A stretch of DNA of 64,000 nt from Aliidiomarina haloalkalitolerans (lineage in GTDB: Bacteria; Pseudomonadota; Gammaproteobacteria; Enterobacterales; Alteromonadaceae), in assembly GCF_003987315.1 (NCBI RefSeq), contig NZ_PIPI01000006.1, forward strand, positions 62,001 to 126,000, written 5' to 3'. Position numbers and translations under genes: made by a program. A model generated the notes under the pieces. The model searched no databases. It was given only the letters and a program-made list of their open reading frames with translations, and was not told the origin of the DNA. Each line of letters begins with the position of its first letter. Within the stretch, counting starts at the first letter, position 1. Positions 22,785 through 35,266 of the stretch are shown in pieces.

Positions 22785-23969
22785 ATGACAGTATTTGCCA
22801 GGGTAATTGGTACCGGCGTAGCCATGAGTGTAATTGCGATATTAGCGGGTTGCACGAGCCTCGTCGAACGCCAAATCCTCAACATGGAACCTGTGAGCGG
22901 CATGGCCAGCGTCGAATTTGCGGTTGCACCTAATCGCCAACAAGTCTGTGATGCGACGGCAGAGCATCGTTGTTTGCATTATCTTGATTTAGCCGAAGTG
23001 CAAGCTATCTATGATGAGGGTCAAATGACCCATGAAGAATTTAAGTGGACGCTATCGTTGCGCCATTCACGGGAACCGGAGCTTAGCGAATACTTTTCAG
23101 AAGAAACCTTATTTCGCTTTCCTGAGCTTGCTGACGAAGCTCCTGTGGTTATTGTCGCGCCAGGTTATGGCATGCAGTCCGCGCATTTGTTTGCACCAAC
23201 GGGAGTTTGGTTACGCTCACTGGGGTTTCGCCCATTGATTATTGCCGGACCGACGGAAACGAACCCAATGGCATTCGGCTTGCCGAATCTTGATCTGATT
23301 CGCGATCACGTGATCAATAACTATGGAAACGCACCGGTCGTATTAATGGGCTTTTCGATGGGGATGATGGCAACGACCGAGCTTGAGCGTTTATTCATTG
23401 ACAAGGACGTACAACCTTCAGGTCTGGTGTTCGTGGCGCCGATGAACGATTTTCGCAGCGACGCCAATTTTATGTTTCAACAAATGAAAGAGGCTGACTG
23501 GCGCTTACGTTGGTTTGTCTCCGACTCGCGTTTCGATGCGGCGCTTGGAAATATCATCTCTCGCAGTGGCGAAACCGAGCGGATGACCACGCTTGCACAG
23601 CGTTTGGCAGCGACGCAAAGCCCGGCACTTGTGCTCGCAGGGCGGACCGACCAAGTGGTTGATTTGCAGGCAAGCCGCAATGCCGTGGAACGCTGGTTAG
23701 GCGTCGAGAATTTACAGACGTTGAAAGACTACCCAGAGGTTGATACAGACTTCCCCGTGACTGTCACATCACCGAACCCGGACATAGAGCGTTTCAAAGT
23801 TTATCAAGTAGAGCAAGGGCATAAGCGCTATCTTGAATATGAATTGCTCGGACATACATCGATGGTCGCCATGTTAAAGCCGGTACGTGGGCACATCGAG
23901 GACTGGCTGCAGCAGTTTGTCGAGTTGCAGGAAGCGCCTGCTGAACTCGAATTACCTGAGGTCATGTAG
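22785..23969 (+). CDS. Lipoprotein with alpha/beta-hydrolase fold
   Basis: A 394-residue protein with a signal peptide and lipobox (LAGC, Cys23), so it is probably an outer- or inner-membrane lipoprotein. The body has the alpha/beta-hydrolase features: VVIVAPGYG, nucleophile elbow GFSMG (serine), an acid in LAGRTDQVV and a histidine in LLGHTSM near the C-terminus. It is likely an esterase or lipase of unknown substrate. An in-frame GTG lies one codon upstream; the ATG is better spaced from AGGGGAA. It closely follows tag. Confidence 0.7.
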   Translation: MTVFARVIGTGVAMSVIAILAGCTSLVERQILNMEPVSGMASVEFAVAPNRQQVCDATAEHRCLHYLDLAEVQAIYDEGQMTHEEFKWTLSLRHSREPELSEYFSEETLFRFPELADEAPVVIVAPGYGMQSAHLFAPTGVWLRSLGFRPLIIAGPTETNPMAFGLPNLDLIRDHVINNYGNAPVVLMGFSMGMMATTELERLFIDKDVQPSGLVFVAPMNDFRSDANFMFQQMKEADWRLRWFVSDSRFDAALGNIISRSGETERMTTLAQRLAATQSPALVLAGRTDQVVDLQASRNAVERWLGVENLQTLKDYPEVDTDFPVTVTSPNPDIERFKVYQVEQGHKRYLEYELLGHTSMVAMLKPVRGHIEDWLQQFVELQEAPAELELPEVM

Positions 23970-24049
23970 TTCAGTCGTATTTCCCCCAGGTTCCATCAGC
24001 AAGGATCCTTGTAGGTCTTATAGTATGTTATTCTGTGGGCAAGCTAAAA

Positions 24050-24088
24050 CTGCGGCGCTTCCCTTATTATTCTTGGGAAGTCGCGCAG
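24050..24088. repeat. Inverted repeat upstream of the GNAT gene
   Basis: CTGCGGCGCTTCCC and GGGAAGTCGCGCAG form a 14-base imperfect stem around an 11-base loop. No T-run follows, so it is more likely a leader hairpin or operator than a terminator. It lies 26 bases before the GNAT start. Confidence 0.5.
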
Positions 24089-24114
24089 AGATAACCAGAT
24101 GAAAATAGGGGAAT

Positions 24115-24606
24115 ATGCAGGAAATGTTGCGAATTTTACCGGTGGATTATCAAAATCCTGAGCATGCGGATGCACTGCTTAAACTTTTAAATCATTATGC
24201 TCAAGATCCGATGGGTGGCGGTGAAGCACTCAGTGACGACACCAAAGCGAACTTGATTGCCGAAATGGCAAAAAGACCAACAGTGTTCAGCTTTATTGCT
24301 TGGGACGACCACGCTGGCGCTGTCGGGCTGATCAATTGTGTTGAAGGTTTCTCGACGTTTGCAGCAAAGCCGATTTGTAACCTGCATGATATTGCGGTGC
24401 TTGATGGCCAGCGCGGAAAAGGTATCGGCCAACAGCTGATTGCTGCTGCCGCAGAGGAAGCGAGAAAACGTGGCTGCGTGAAACTCACGTTGGAAGTTCT
24501 CAGCGGCAACGAGCCAGCACGTCTTGCCTATTTGAAGTATGGGTTCAAGCCTTATCAGCTCGACCCAGAAATGGGTGCTGCGGAGTTTTGGGAATATAAA
24601 CTGTAA
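24115..24606 (+). CDS. GNAT family N-acetyltransferase
   Basis: A 163-residue acetyl-CoA-dependent acetyltransferase. The acetyl-CoA loop is QRGKGIGQQL (about 98-107), preceded by LHDIAVLDG and followed by LEVLSGNEPARLAYLKYGF, the usual order of GNAT motifs. Two starts are possible, ATG at 24115 and ATG at 24124; each has a purine-rich sequence close by, and I keep the longer. The substrate is unknown. Confidence 0.85.
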   Translation: MQEMLRILPVDYQNPEHADALLKLLNHYAQDPMGGGEALSDDTKANLIAEMAKRPTVFSFIAWDDHAGAVGLINCVEGFSTFAAKPICNLHDIAVLDGQRGKGIGQQLIAAAAEEARKRGCVKLTLEVLSGNEPARLAYLKYGFKPYQLDPEMGAAEFWEYKL

Positions 24607-24611
24607 GACTG

Positions 24612-24660
24612 TCTATCGACAGAGCGACGCTGCGCGAAAAGCGCGCTCTAGGTCGATAGA
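24612..24660. repeat. Long imperfect inverted repeat after the GNAT gene
   Basis: TCTATCGAC at the left end pairs with GTCGATAGA at the right end, with inner stems AGAGC/GCTCT and GCGC/GCGC around GAAAA. It begins 6 bases past the GNAT stop and could protect or end that mRNA, although there is no T-run. Confidence 0.5.
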
Positions 24661-24680
24661 TATCAGAGCAATGAACATTG

Positions 24681-24696
24681 TGTTCCACATGGAACG
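24681..24696 (-). promoter_or_regulatory. parS-like site 3 (intergenic)
   Basis: TGTTCCACATGGAACG, read on the other strand, matches the two recF sites at 15 of 16 bases. It lies between the GNAT and tusA genes, so no coding constraint explains it. Confidence 0.5.
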
Positions 24697-24709
24697 AACT
24701 GAAAATTGC

Positions 24710-24952
24710 TTAAAGGCCTTTCTGAATAAGGTACCGGTAGGGTGCCTCATCGGTTTGCGCAGCAAGAAGTTGATGATCCATAAAGCGACAAAATGCGGGA
24801 ACATCGCGGGTTGTTGCTGGATCATCGGCGATAATTAATAACTTCTCACCATCTTGCATTTGTCGCATTTTGCCACGAATCAACATAACCGGCTCCGGAC
24901 AGCGTAAGCCTAGGGTATCCAGTTGATAATCGGCGGTAGTGAAGGGCGACAT
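24710..24952 (-). CDS. tusA: TusA-like sulfur carrier protein
   Basis: An 80-residue protein of the TusA/SirA family with the motif [11 protein letters not shown]; Cys18 is the persulfide-carrying residue. The family relays sulfur for tRNA 2-thiouridine and other thiolation reactions. AGGATG precedes the start. A perfect -10 (TATAAT on the minus strand, near 25073) and a hairpin (GCCAAG/CTTGGC) suggest a leader of about 110 bases. Confidence 0.85.
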   Translation of the reverse strand: MSPFTTADYQLDTLGLRCPEPVMLIRGKMRQMQDGEKLLIIADDPATTRDVPAFCRFMDHQLLAAQTDEAPYRYLIQKGL

Positions 24953-25093
24953 ATTTCATCCTTTTACGGGCTCAATTTATGGCGTGTAAATCGAGCACGG
25001 CAAGTTGTGAATTAAGTTTAGCGAGCCAAGGTCATGCTTGGCCATGAAGCTCGTACTTGGTTCTGCCGGTCATTATAGGCATTTTCAGACCAT

Positions 25094-25133
25094 AAAAAAA
25101 TCCCGCCGACGATAATCGCCAGCGGGATTTTTG
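25094..25133 (-). terminator. Terminator of fadBA
   Basis: On the minus strand AAATCCCGC-type arms (25098-25106 and 25122-25130) form a hairpin followed by seven T, 25 bases past the fadA stop. Confidence 0.9.
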
Positions 25134-25157
25134 CGGTATATCAAAGTGCTGTGCTTT

Positions 25158-28480
<3,323 letters not shown>

Positions 28481-28486
28481 GTTAGG

Positions 28487-28534
28487 TCTCCCGACTGGTC
28501 TCCCGACGAGAAAACAGAGCGGATCTCTGTTCTC
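28487..28534 (-). promoter_or_regulatory. fadB leader: duplicated nonamer and hairpin
   Basis: GTCTCCCGA occurs twice in a row (period 11) just before fadB; on the minus strand each copy contains a GGGAG Shine-Dalgarno core. Next to it a stem (about 28506-28534) pairs GAGAA-AACAGAG with CTCTGTT-CTC. The half-site ACTGGTC recalls FadR operators, but the palindrome is incomplete. Confidence 0.4.
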
Positions 28535-28736
28535 TTGCTTGCGTTGTTGTATGCTTATGCTACAACGTACATAGCACCTCGTGGTGATTTGCACTCAATT
28601 GTAGCGAGTTATGTTGTTGCGAACTTCGTTCAGAGCTTTTCAGCGCTCTAGTAAGAACTTCGCCAAGAACTCATGTTGTATTCACGATCGGTTCTAGGAA
28701 CAGTATCGTAAAAAGTGTGGCGGTTATCATCCCATA

Positions 28737-30821
28737 ATGCGAAATAAAATTAAACACCCGTTTGAAAAAGTCACTCATCTGCGAACCCGGCTTGCTGTTT
28801 TAGGGCTTACGGGGTTATTGCTTGGTGCGGCTTTTGCTTTTTCACCGAGTGACATCAGTGTCAATGATTCAGCCACAGTGGAAAGTTACGACACACTTGG
28901 TATTCGGCCTGATGCCTCAATGCCACAAGCTGAGCGCTTAAAATCGCAGCGTGAACAGTTTGTCGCCATTGAGCAAATGTTGTCGCGGCGCGAATTCACG
29001 CAAGCGCGCGAAGCCATGCTTAATATAACCGATTACCCACTCTTTCCTTATCTTGAGGCGACGCTGTTAGAAAACAACCTTTCGCTCCAAAATGAAGCGC
29101 TAATTCTTGAGTTTCTGCGCGAACACCGAGGCACGCCGGCAGAGCGTCAATTACGCACGAGCTGGTTACAATTCTTAGCTCGGCGGAACGACGCGCAGCG
29201 TTTCACCCGTGATTACCGACCACAGGCGTCCGCGCAATTGCAGTGTCAGCACTTACGCTATCGTTATCAACAGGTACGCCAAGACAGCGCCGAATTAGAG
29301 CGCTTCTGGCAAGAAGTGACGGCGCAGTGGCTGCACGGCCGCAGTCTACCGTCGGCTTGTGACTCGGTTTTTGCCAATTGGGCCGCCGCAGGCCATCGAA
29401 CTGAGCAAGTGGTGTGGCGGCGAATTGGCTTGGCGTTGAATGAGCGCCAAACCTCGTTAGCACGTTATCTCACGCGCTACATGCCAGAAGACAAACAAGA
29501 CTTAGCGCTGCTCAAGCGGCGTATTCATGCTAATCCTTCATTAGTGCGTCGAACACAAGAGTTTCGCGACCAAGACTATCGTGAAAAAGAAATCATTCTT
29601 GCCGCTTTGCAACGTTACCGTTGGCAGAACCATCGTGCCACGATTTCAGCATGGGAAAGCGTGCAAGAAAAATTCACTACCTTCCCGTTTTCTGCGGCTG
29701 AAAAGCAGCAGATGAACGCTGCGATTGCAGTAACTCTCGCTTTACGGCAAGAGCCTGATGCGATTGACTGGTTTGCGAAAATAGATCTTAACCAAGCTGA
29801 CCCCACGACGCAGCAATGGTATTTAGCGACGCTACTCAAACAACAACGCTACGACTTAATTCATCACTTTGTGGTGAACTTACCGACCGATCAAGCGCGT
29901 AGACCCCAGTGGGTCTATTGGCATGCTCGGGCATTAGTCGAACTTGGCTTTAATGACCTCGGCCACGCGAAATTGCAACAAGTGGCCAATGAACGGAACT
30001 ACTATGGCTTTTTAGCCAGTGCGCGTTTGTCGTTGGTGCCAGAGCTTAATCACGAAGAGTCCAATTACTCAGCCGCAGATTTACAAGCAATAGCGAACCA
30101 TCCGGCCGCCTTGCGTGCTTATGAGTGGCGGCAGCTTGAGCGGTATCTCGACGCGCGGCGCGAGTGGAATACGCTTCGCACCGACTTGAATGCTGAACAA
30201 CAGTTGCTTGCGGCAGTGGTTGCTTCAGAGTGGGGTTGGCATGACCAGGCTATTTTTGGTTTCGCCCAAAATGGCGAATTAAATGACGTTCATCGGCGTT
30301 TCCCACTGGCTTATCGCGATTTGTTAAATAGTGAAGCCGAGCGCTTTGCCATTGAGCCTTCTTGGGTATTTGCGATCGCCCGTCGGGAGAGCTCTTTCCA
30401 GCCTGATGCGGTTTCACCAGCGGGCGCCCGTGGTTTAATGCAAGTGATGCCAGGCACGGCTGAGCACCTTGCTCGTCGCAGTCCTGGGCCTGCTCGCAAT
30501 ACCGCACCTCGCCTCGATGCACCCGAAGATAACGTGCGGCTTGGCACCCAATACTTGTCTGAGTTACTCCAGCGCACGGATCAAAACTGGCTATTGGCCA
30601 CTGCGGCATACAACGCAGGGATTAATCGCGTGAATGAATGGTTGCCCAACGAACCGATGCCAGCGGACTTGTGGGTCGAGCTCATTCCGTTTCAAGAAAC
30701 CCGTGATTATGTGAAGGCAGTGCTTGCTTATCAGCAAATTTATACGATGTTGCTCGGAAAAGATGCTAATGTATTAACGCCCGTGGTGCGCATGCAAATA
30801 AACGGCAAAGGGCGAGGGTAA
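28737..30821 (+). CDS. slt: Soluble lytic murein transglycosylase
   Basis: A 694-residue periplasmic enzyme that cleaves peptidoglycan between MurNAc and GlcNAc to give 1,6-anhydro ends. A signal peptide spans about residues 18-38; a long alpha-helical superhelix region follows; the C-terminal SLT domain has the catalytic glutamate in ARRESSF, then GLMQVMPGTA and AYNAGINRV. It is somewhat longer than E. coli Slt70. It is divergent from fadB with about 256 bases between starts. Confidence 0.93.
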   Translation: MRNKIKHPFEKVTHLRTRLAVLGLTGLLLGAAFAFSPSDISVNDSATVESYDTLGIRPDASMPQAERLKSQREQFVAIEQMLSRREFTQAREAMLNITDYPLFPYLEATLLENNLSLQNEALILEFLREHRGTPAERQLRTSWLQFLARRNDAQRFTRDYRPQASAQLQCQHLRYRYQQVRQDSAELERFWQEVTAQWLHGRSLPSACDSVFANWAAAGHRTEQVVWRRIGLALNERQTSLARYLTRYMPEDKQDLALLKRRIHANPSLVRRTQEFRDQDYREKEIILAALQRYRWQNHRATISAWESVQEKFTTFPFSAAEKQQMNAAIAVTLALRQEPDAIDWFAKIDLNQADPTTQQWYLATLLKQQRYDLIHHFVVNLPTDQARRPQWVYWHARALVELGFNDLGHAKLQQVANERNYYGFLASARLSLVPELNHEESNYSAADLQAIANHPAALRAYEWRQLERYLDARREWNTLRTDLNAEQQLLAAVVASEWGWHDQAIFGFAQNGELNDVHRRFPLAYRDLLNSEAERFAIEPSWVFAIARRESSFQPDAVSPAGARGLMQVMPGTAEHLARRSPGPARNTAPRLDAPEDNVRLGTQYLSELLQRTDQNWLLATAAYNAGINRVNEWLPNEPMPADLWVELIPFQETRDYVKAVLAYQQIYTMLLGKDANVLTPVVRMQINGKGRG

Positions 30822-30924
30822 GTCACTCGTCCATCGCATGTCCGACTAACATTGCAGCTATTGATGCCCACGTTCGAGCAACCGCTAAACGATAAGAACA
30901 AGATAGGCTAAGGACTCGTTTTCC

Positions 30925-32424
30925 ATGCAAATACGCACAATATTGCGGATTTTGGGCATACTCATCGCACTTTTCAGTGTCACCTTGTTACCGCCGGCAA
31001 TTCTTGCCTACTTCTATGAAGACGGCGGTGGTTGGGCCTTTCTCGTCGCTTTTGTGCTGAGTTTAGTGATCGGCACACTCATTTGGTATAGCAATCGTGA
31101 TCACCGGCGCGAGTTAAAAACCCGCGAAGGGTTTGTGATTGTCGTAATGTTCTGGGTGGTATTAGGAACAGTGGGTGCGATTCCGTTCTGGATGCCTGAC
31201 GAATACACCTTGAGCTTTACAGATGCCATGTTTGAATCGTTTTCGGCGCTAACGACAACCGGTGCAACAATCCTCACGGGAATCGATGAGCTCCCGCATG
31301 CGTATCGCTTCTATCGTCAGCAATTGCAATGGTTGGGCGGCATGGGGATTATCGTCTTGGCTGTAGCTATTCTTCCGCTCCTCGGCATCGGTGGTATGCA
31401 GCTTTATCGCGCTGAGATTCCAGGCCCAGTGAAAGACTCGAAAATGACGCCACGAATTGCCGATACCGCCAAGCAGCTTTGGTATATCTACCTCGGCTTA
31501 ACTATTGCCTGTGCGCTTGCCTATTGGGCTGCAGGCATGACCCCATTTAATGCGATTGGTCATGCTTTCTCGACGATTGCGATAGGTGGTTTCTCAACCC
31601 ATGACGCGAGCATGGGTTATTACGATAGCGCCGTTATCCACATGATCTGTGTGTTGTTTTTGCTTATCGCAGCGGTGAACTTTGCCTTGCACTTTGCTGC
31701 TGTGCCGCGCTTGTATAGCCGCCGTATTGAAGGCCAGCAACATTACGAACTGTATCGCGGTTCATTAAAGGTCTATTTCAACGACCCGGAATTTCGAGCC
31801 CTCATGGCCATCCAATTTACCCTGATGTTGCTCGTTGTGGTGGTGCTAGTTTCTCAGCGTTGGTACGGTGACTGGACAGATGCTTTATTCCACGGCATCT
31901 TCCAAGCGGTTTCCATTGGTACCACGGCAGGTTTTACCACCCAAGACTATTCAACCTGGCCGCTATTCCTACCTGTACTATTGATATTTGCCAGCTTCAT
32001 CGGTGGTAGCGCAGGCTCAACCGGTGGTGGCCTGAAAGTGATTCGCGTGCTTTTACTGTACCGCCAAGGCATGCGTGAAATTAACCGATTGATTCATCCG
32101 CGCGGGGTCTTCACGGTCAAGTGGGGTAACCGCGCCTTGCCTGATCGGGTCGTACAAGCGGTGTGGGGGTTCTTCGCTGCCTACGCACTGGTCTTTGTGA
32201 TTATTATGCTGTTGTTTATCGCGACTGGGCTCGATGATTATTCAGCGTTTGGCGCCACCGCTGCGACGTTGAATAACCTTGGCCCAGGACTTGGGGAAGT
32301 GGCGAGTAACTTTACCACGGTCTCAGACAGCGGTAAGTGGATTGCGATTCTCGCTATGGTGTTTGGCCGGTTAGAAATCTTTACCTTGTTGGTGCTATTC
32401 ACCCCGGCGTTCTGGAAACACTAG
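30925..32424 (+). CDS. trkH: Trk system potassium uptake protein TrkH
   Basis: A 499-residue K+ channel-like transporter. The four selectivity-filter regions are recognisable, for example SALTTTGATIL, AIGGFSTH, SIGTTAGFTT and AATLNNLGPG; GGSAGSTGGGLKVIR is the intracellular-gate loop. It needs the regulatory subunit TrkA, whose gene is convergent and only 75 bases away. Confidence 0.96.
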   Translation: MQIRTILRILGILIALFSVTLLPPAILAYFYEDGGGWAFLVAFVLSLVIGTLIWYSNRDHRRELKTREGFVIVVMFWVVLGTVGAIPFWMPDEYTLSFTDAMFESFSALTTTGATILTGIDELPHAYRFYRQQLQWLGGMGIIVLAVAILPLLGIGGMQLYRAEIPGPVKDSKMTPRIADTAKQLWYIYLGLTIACALAYWAAGMTPFNAIGHAFSTIAIGGFSTHDASMGYYDSAVIHMICVLFLLIAAVNFALHFAAVPRLYSRRIEGQQHYELYRGSLKVYFNDPEFRALMAIQFTLMLLVVVVLVSQRWYGDWTDALFHGIFQAVSIGTTAGFTTQDYSTWPLFLPVLLIFASFIGGSAGSTGGGLKVIRVLLLYRQGMREINRLIHPRGVFTVKWGNRALPDRVVQAVWGFFAAYALVFVIIMLLFIATGLDDYSAFGATAATLNNLGPGLGEVASNFTTVSDSGKWIAILAMVFGRLEIFTLLVLFTPAFWKH

Positions 32425-32440
32425 GCGGCAGTTCAGAACT

Positions 32441-32488
32441 GCAGCTCAAGCCCGCAGCTCAAGCCCGCAACTGAAGCCCACCAGTTGC
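32441..32488. repeat. Triple 13-bp tandem repeat between trkH and trkA
   Basis: GCAGCTCAAGCCC is repeated exactly at 32441-32453 and 32454-32466, then as GCAACTGAAGCCC at 32467-32479. The last copy also forms a 7-bp hairpin with CAGTTGC at 32482-32488. It fills most of the convergent gap. Confidence 0.75.
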
Positions 32489-32499
32489 AGTTGCAACGA

Positions 32500-33882
32500 C
32501 TAGAAATACAGAGCGCCCGGCGCAAACAGGCGCTCGATTTCATTCACATACTTCTTATCCACTAAGAATAAAATCACGTGATCGTCGGACTGAATAAGGG
32601 TGTCGTCGTGGGCAATTAATACTTCGCTGCCACGAACAATCGCACCAATGGTGGTACCCGGCGGTAACTTGAGTTCGCCAACTTCACGGCCGACTACTTG
32701 CGAGGTGTTTTCATCGCCTCGAGCGACTGCCTCAATAGCCTCCGCAGCACCGCGCCGCAGCGAATAGGCGCTGGCAAAGTCAGAGCGGTGAATATGCTTT
32801 AACAGCGCAGAGATGGTCGCTTGTTGCGGTGAAATGGCAATATCGATTTCGCCACCTTGAACCAAATCCACATAGGCACTGCGCTGAATCAGCACCATGG
32901 TTTTCTTCGCTCCCATTCGTTTCGCTAAAAGCGCCGCCATAATGTTGGCTTCATCGTCGTTGGTCACGGCAACGAACAGGTCGACATCTTCAATACGCTC
33001 CTCGTTGAGCATTTCTTGGTCGGTGGCGTCACCTTGCAGTACTAGGGTTTTATTGCTGAGCTCGGCACTGAGTTGCTCGGCGCGGGCATGACTTAGCTCA
33101 ATCAGTTTAATATTGTGGGTGTTTTCCAATTGCCGAGCCAATCCGGAGCCAATGTGACCGCCACCCATGATCATAAGATTGCGGTAGCGCGCTTCCAGCG
33201 GCTGCAGCTCCTGCATGACGACACGAATACTTTTGCTATCGGCCACGAAAAAAACTTCGTCATCCGCCTCGATAATGGTCGAGCCAACCGGGCGAATAGG
33301 ACGCCCTTGGCGGAAAATCGCCGCAACCCGCGTTTCCGTATTCGGAATATGTTCTTTCAATGTCGCAATGGCGTGACCGACGAGCTTGCCGCCGTAAGAT
33401 GCCCTTACAGCAACCAAGCTTACTTTGCCTTCAGCAAACTCGACCACCTGCAGTGCCCCAGGATGTTCGACTAAGCGCTTGATATAGGACGTAACCAGCT
33501 GCTCTGGCGAAATGATATGGTCGACGGGCATTTGCTCTTTACGAAAGAGTTGGTCTTCGTATTTGGTGTATTGCTCAGAGCGCACGCGGGCAATTTTCAA
33601 TGGGGTATTAAATATCGAGTGAGCAACTTGGCAGGACAGCATATTGACTTCGTCAAGGCTGCTGACCGCAATCAGCATGTCTGCGTCGTCAGCGCCTGCG
33701 GCACGCAAAACATCAGGGTGTGCCCCGTTGCCTTGAATCACTCGCAAGTCGTGCTTGTCTTGGAGAAGATCGAGCAGTTCACGATTTTGGTCGATGACCG
33801 TGACTTCGTTTCGTTCGCTGACTAAGCTTTCCGCCAGCGTGGCGCCGACTCGACCGGCTCCGACAATAATGACTTTTTTCAT
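32500..33882 (-). CDS. trkA: Trk potassium uptake regulatory protein TrkA
   Basis: A 460-residue cytosolic gate of TrkH made of two RCK units. Each begins with a nucleotide-binding Rossmann fold: [15 protein letters not shown] near residue 3 and [18 protein letters not shown] near 235; each ends in a TrkA_C lobe. It lies 3 bases after rsmB, so it is last in the def-fmt-rsmB-trkA operon. Confidence 0.97.
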   Translation of the reverse strand: MKKVIIVGAGRVGATLAESLVSERNEVTVIDQNRELLDLLQDKHDLRVIQGNGAHPDVLRAAGADDADMLIAVSSLDEVNMLSCQVAHSIFNTPLKIARVRSEQYTKYEDQLFRKEQMPVDHIISPEQLVTSYIKRLVEHPGALQVVEFAEGKVSLVAVRASYGGKLVGHAIATLKEHIPNTETRVAAIFRQGRPIRPVGSTIIEADDEVFFVADSKSIRVVMQELQPLEARYRNLMIMGGGHIGSGLARQLENTHNIKLIELSHARAEQLSAELSNKTLVLQGDATDQEMLNEERIEDVDLFVAVTNDDEANIMAALLAKRMGAKKTMVLIQRSAYVDLVQGGEIDIAISPQQATISALLKHIHRSDFASAYSLRRGAAEAIEAVARGDENTSQVVGREVGELKLPPGTTIGAIVRGSEVLIAHDDTLIQSDDHVILFLVDKKYVNEIERLFAPGALYF

Positions 33883-33885
33883 GTT

Positions 33886-35244
33886 TTAGGCTTTTTTCTC
33901 AAGCATAAAATAGAAGAAACCGTCGCCGCCATGCGCTTGGCCGGCAACATCGTTTGGTAAAATCTGCCATCCGACGGAATGATTGAAGGCTAGATTTACC
34001 GCTACTGCATCTTTCACTGTAGCTAGAAACGCTTGAATTTGCAGCATGTTTTCATCAGGTAAGACCGAACAAGTTGCATAGAGTAGACGGCCACCGGGCT
34101 TCAGTAACTGCCATTGCTGTCGCAAAATCGCTTTCTGCAAAGCCACAAGTTGCTCAATATCTTCGTTGCGGCGCAGCCACTTAATATCTGGGTGACGTCG
34201 AATAACACCGGTTGCGGAGCAAGGGGCGTCGAGTAAAATTGCGTCATACAGTTCACCATCCCACCAATCTTGGCTACTTGCGTCGCCACACAACACGGTT
34301 GCCTGCAATTGTAATCGAGCTAAGTTCTCATGCACTCGGGTTAAACGTTGCTCGTCGAAATCGAGCGCCGTGACCTGAGCCTCTGGCGCAAGCTCGAGAA
34401 TATGAGCAGTCTTTCCGCCTGGAGCGGCACACGCATCGAGAATGCGCTCACCGTTTTTCGGTGCGAGTAGGTGCGCTGCGAATTGCGCAGAACGGTCTTG
34501 GACTGACACCGCGCCGGCAGCAAAGTCAGGCAGTTGCGTGACGTCAGTGCTTTGTTCTAGTACGATGGCCGAAGGGCATAGGCTATCAGCGTAGGCAGCA
34601 AAACCGAGCTCATGGAGTTTGGCTAGGTAATTGTCTCGCGAAACGTGCCGCTGATTCACCCGCAACCACAGTGGCGGCGGCTGATTGTTGGCTGAACAAA
34701 TGTGCTGCCATTGTTCAGGGTAGGCTGCTTGGAGGCGTTTGATAAACCAACCAGGATGCGCATGCGAGAGCGTCGCGGATTTGGCCTGATCGACAGTTAA
34801 CGCCTGTTCAAGCGCTTCTTGCTCACGCTGATAGCGGCGTAATACCGCATTCACCATGCCTTTTAAACCGGGTTGCTTAAGTAAACTTACTGCTTCAACG
34901 CTTTCAGCGATGGCCGCATGGGCTGGAACTCGCATGTCGCGTAACTGACATAAGCCGACGAGCAGCACATAGTGAACAATGCGAACTTTGGCTTTCAGTG
35001 GCTTGTCGAGCAAACGCTGTAATAGCCATTCATACACCGGCAGCTGTCGCATGACCTGATAGGTCATGGCTTGCGCAAAAGCGCGTTCGCTTGGTGTCAG
35101 TTTTTCCGAAATACTTGGAATAGCTTGGGTGAGTGAGCGGCCATGCAGCAAGACCAGTTGTAAAGCCTGAGCTGCAGCTGCTCGCGCGGCTGCAGGTCGG
35201 GTCGTGATGGCTTTTGAGTCCGAACTTCGCTGTTCTGGCGTCAT
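33886..35244 (-). CDS. rsmB: 16S rRNA (cytosine-967-C5)-methyltransferase RsmB
   Basis: A 452-residue SAM-dependent methyltransferase that makes m5C967. It has an N-terminal NusB-like RNA-binding domain, then the NOL1/NOP2/Sun domain with SAM motif DACAAPGGKTAHILE, catalytic cysteines in LDAPCSATGV and YATCSV. The start is uncertain: ATG at 35244 gives an N-terminus like E. coli RsmB, while a GTG at 35280 overlaps fmt by 14 bases. Neither has a strong ribosome binding site, so coupling to fmt is likely. Confidence 0.93.
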   Translation of the reverse strand: MTPEQRSSDSKAITTRPAAARAAAAQALQLVLLHGRSLTQAIPSISEKLTPSERAFAQAMTYQVMRQLPVYEWLLQRLLDKPLKAKVRIVHYVLLVGLCQLRDMRVPAHAAIAESVEAVSLLKQPGLKGMVNAVLRRYQREQEALEQALTVDQAKSATLSHAHPGWFIKRLQAAYPEQWQHICSANNQPPPLWLRVNQRHVSRDNYLAKLHELGFAAYADSLCPSAIVLEQSTDVTQLPDFAAGAVSVQDRSAQFAAHLLAPKNGERILDACAAPGGKTAHILELAPEAQVTALDFDEQRLTRVHENLARLQLQATVLCGDASSQDWWDGELYDAILLDAPCSATGVIRRHPDIKWLRRNEDIEQLVALQKAILRQQWQLLKPGGRLLYATCSVLPDENMLQIQAFLATVKDAVAVNLAFNHSVGWQILPNDVAGQAHGGDGFFYFMLEKKA

Positions 35245-35266
35245 GAAAAGTAAAATCGCTTCTGAG

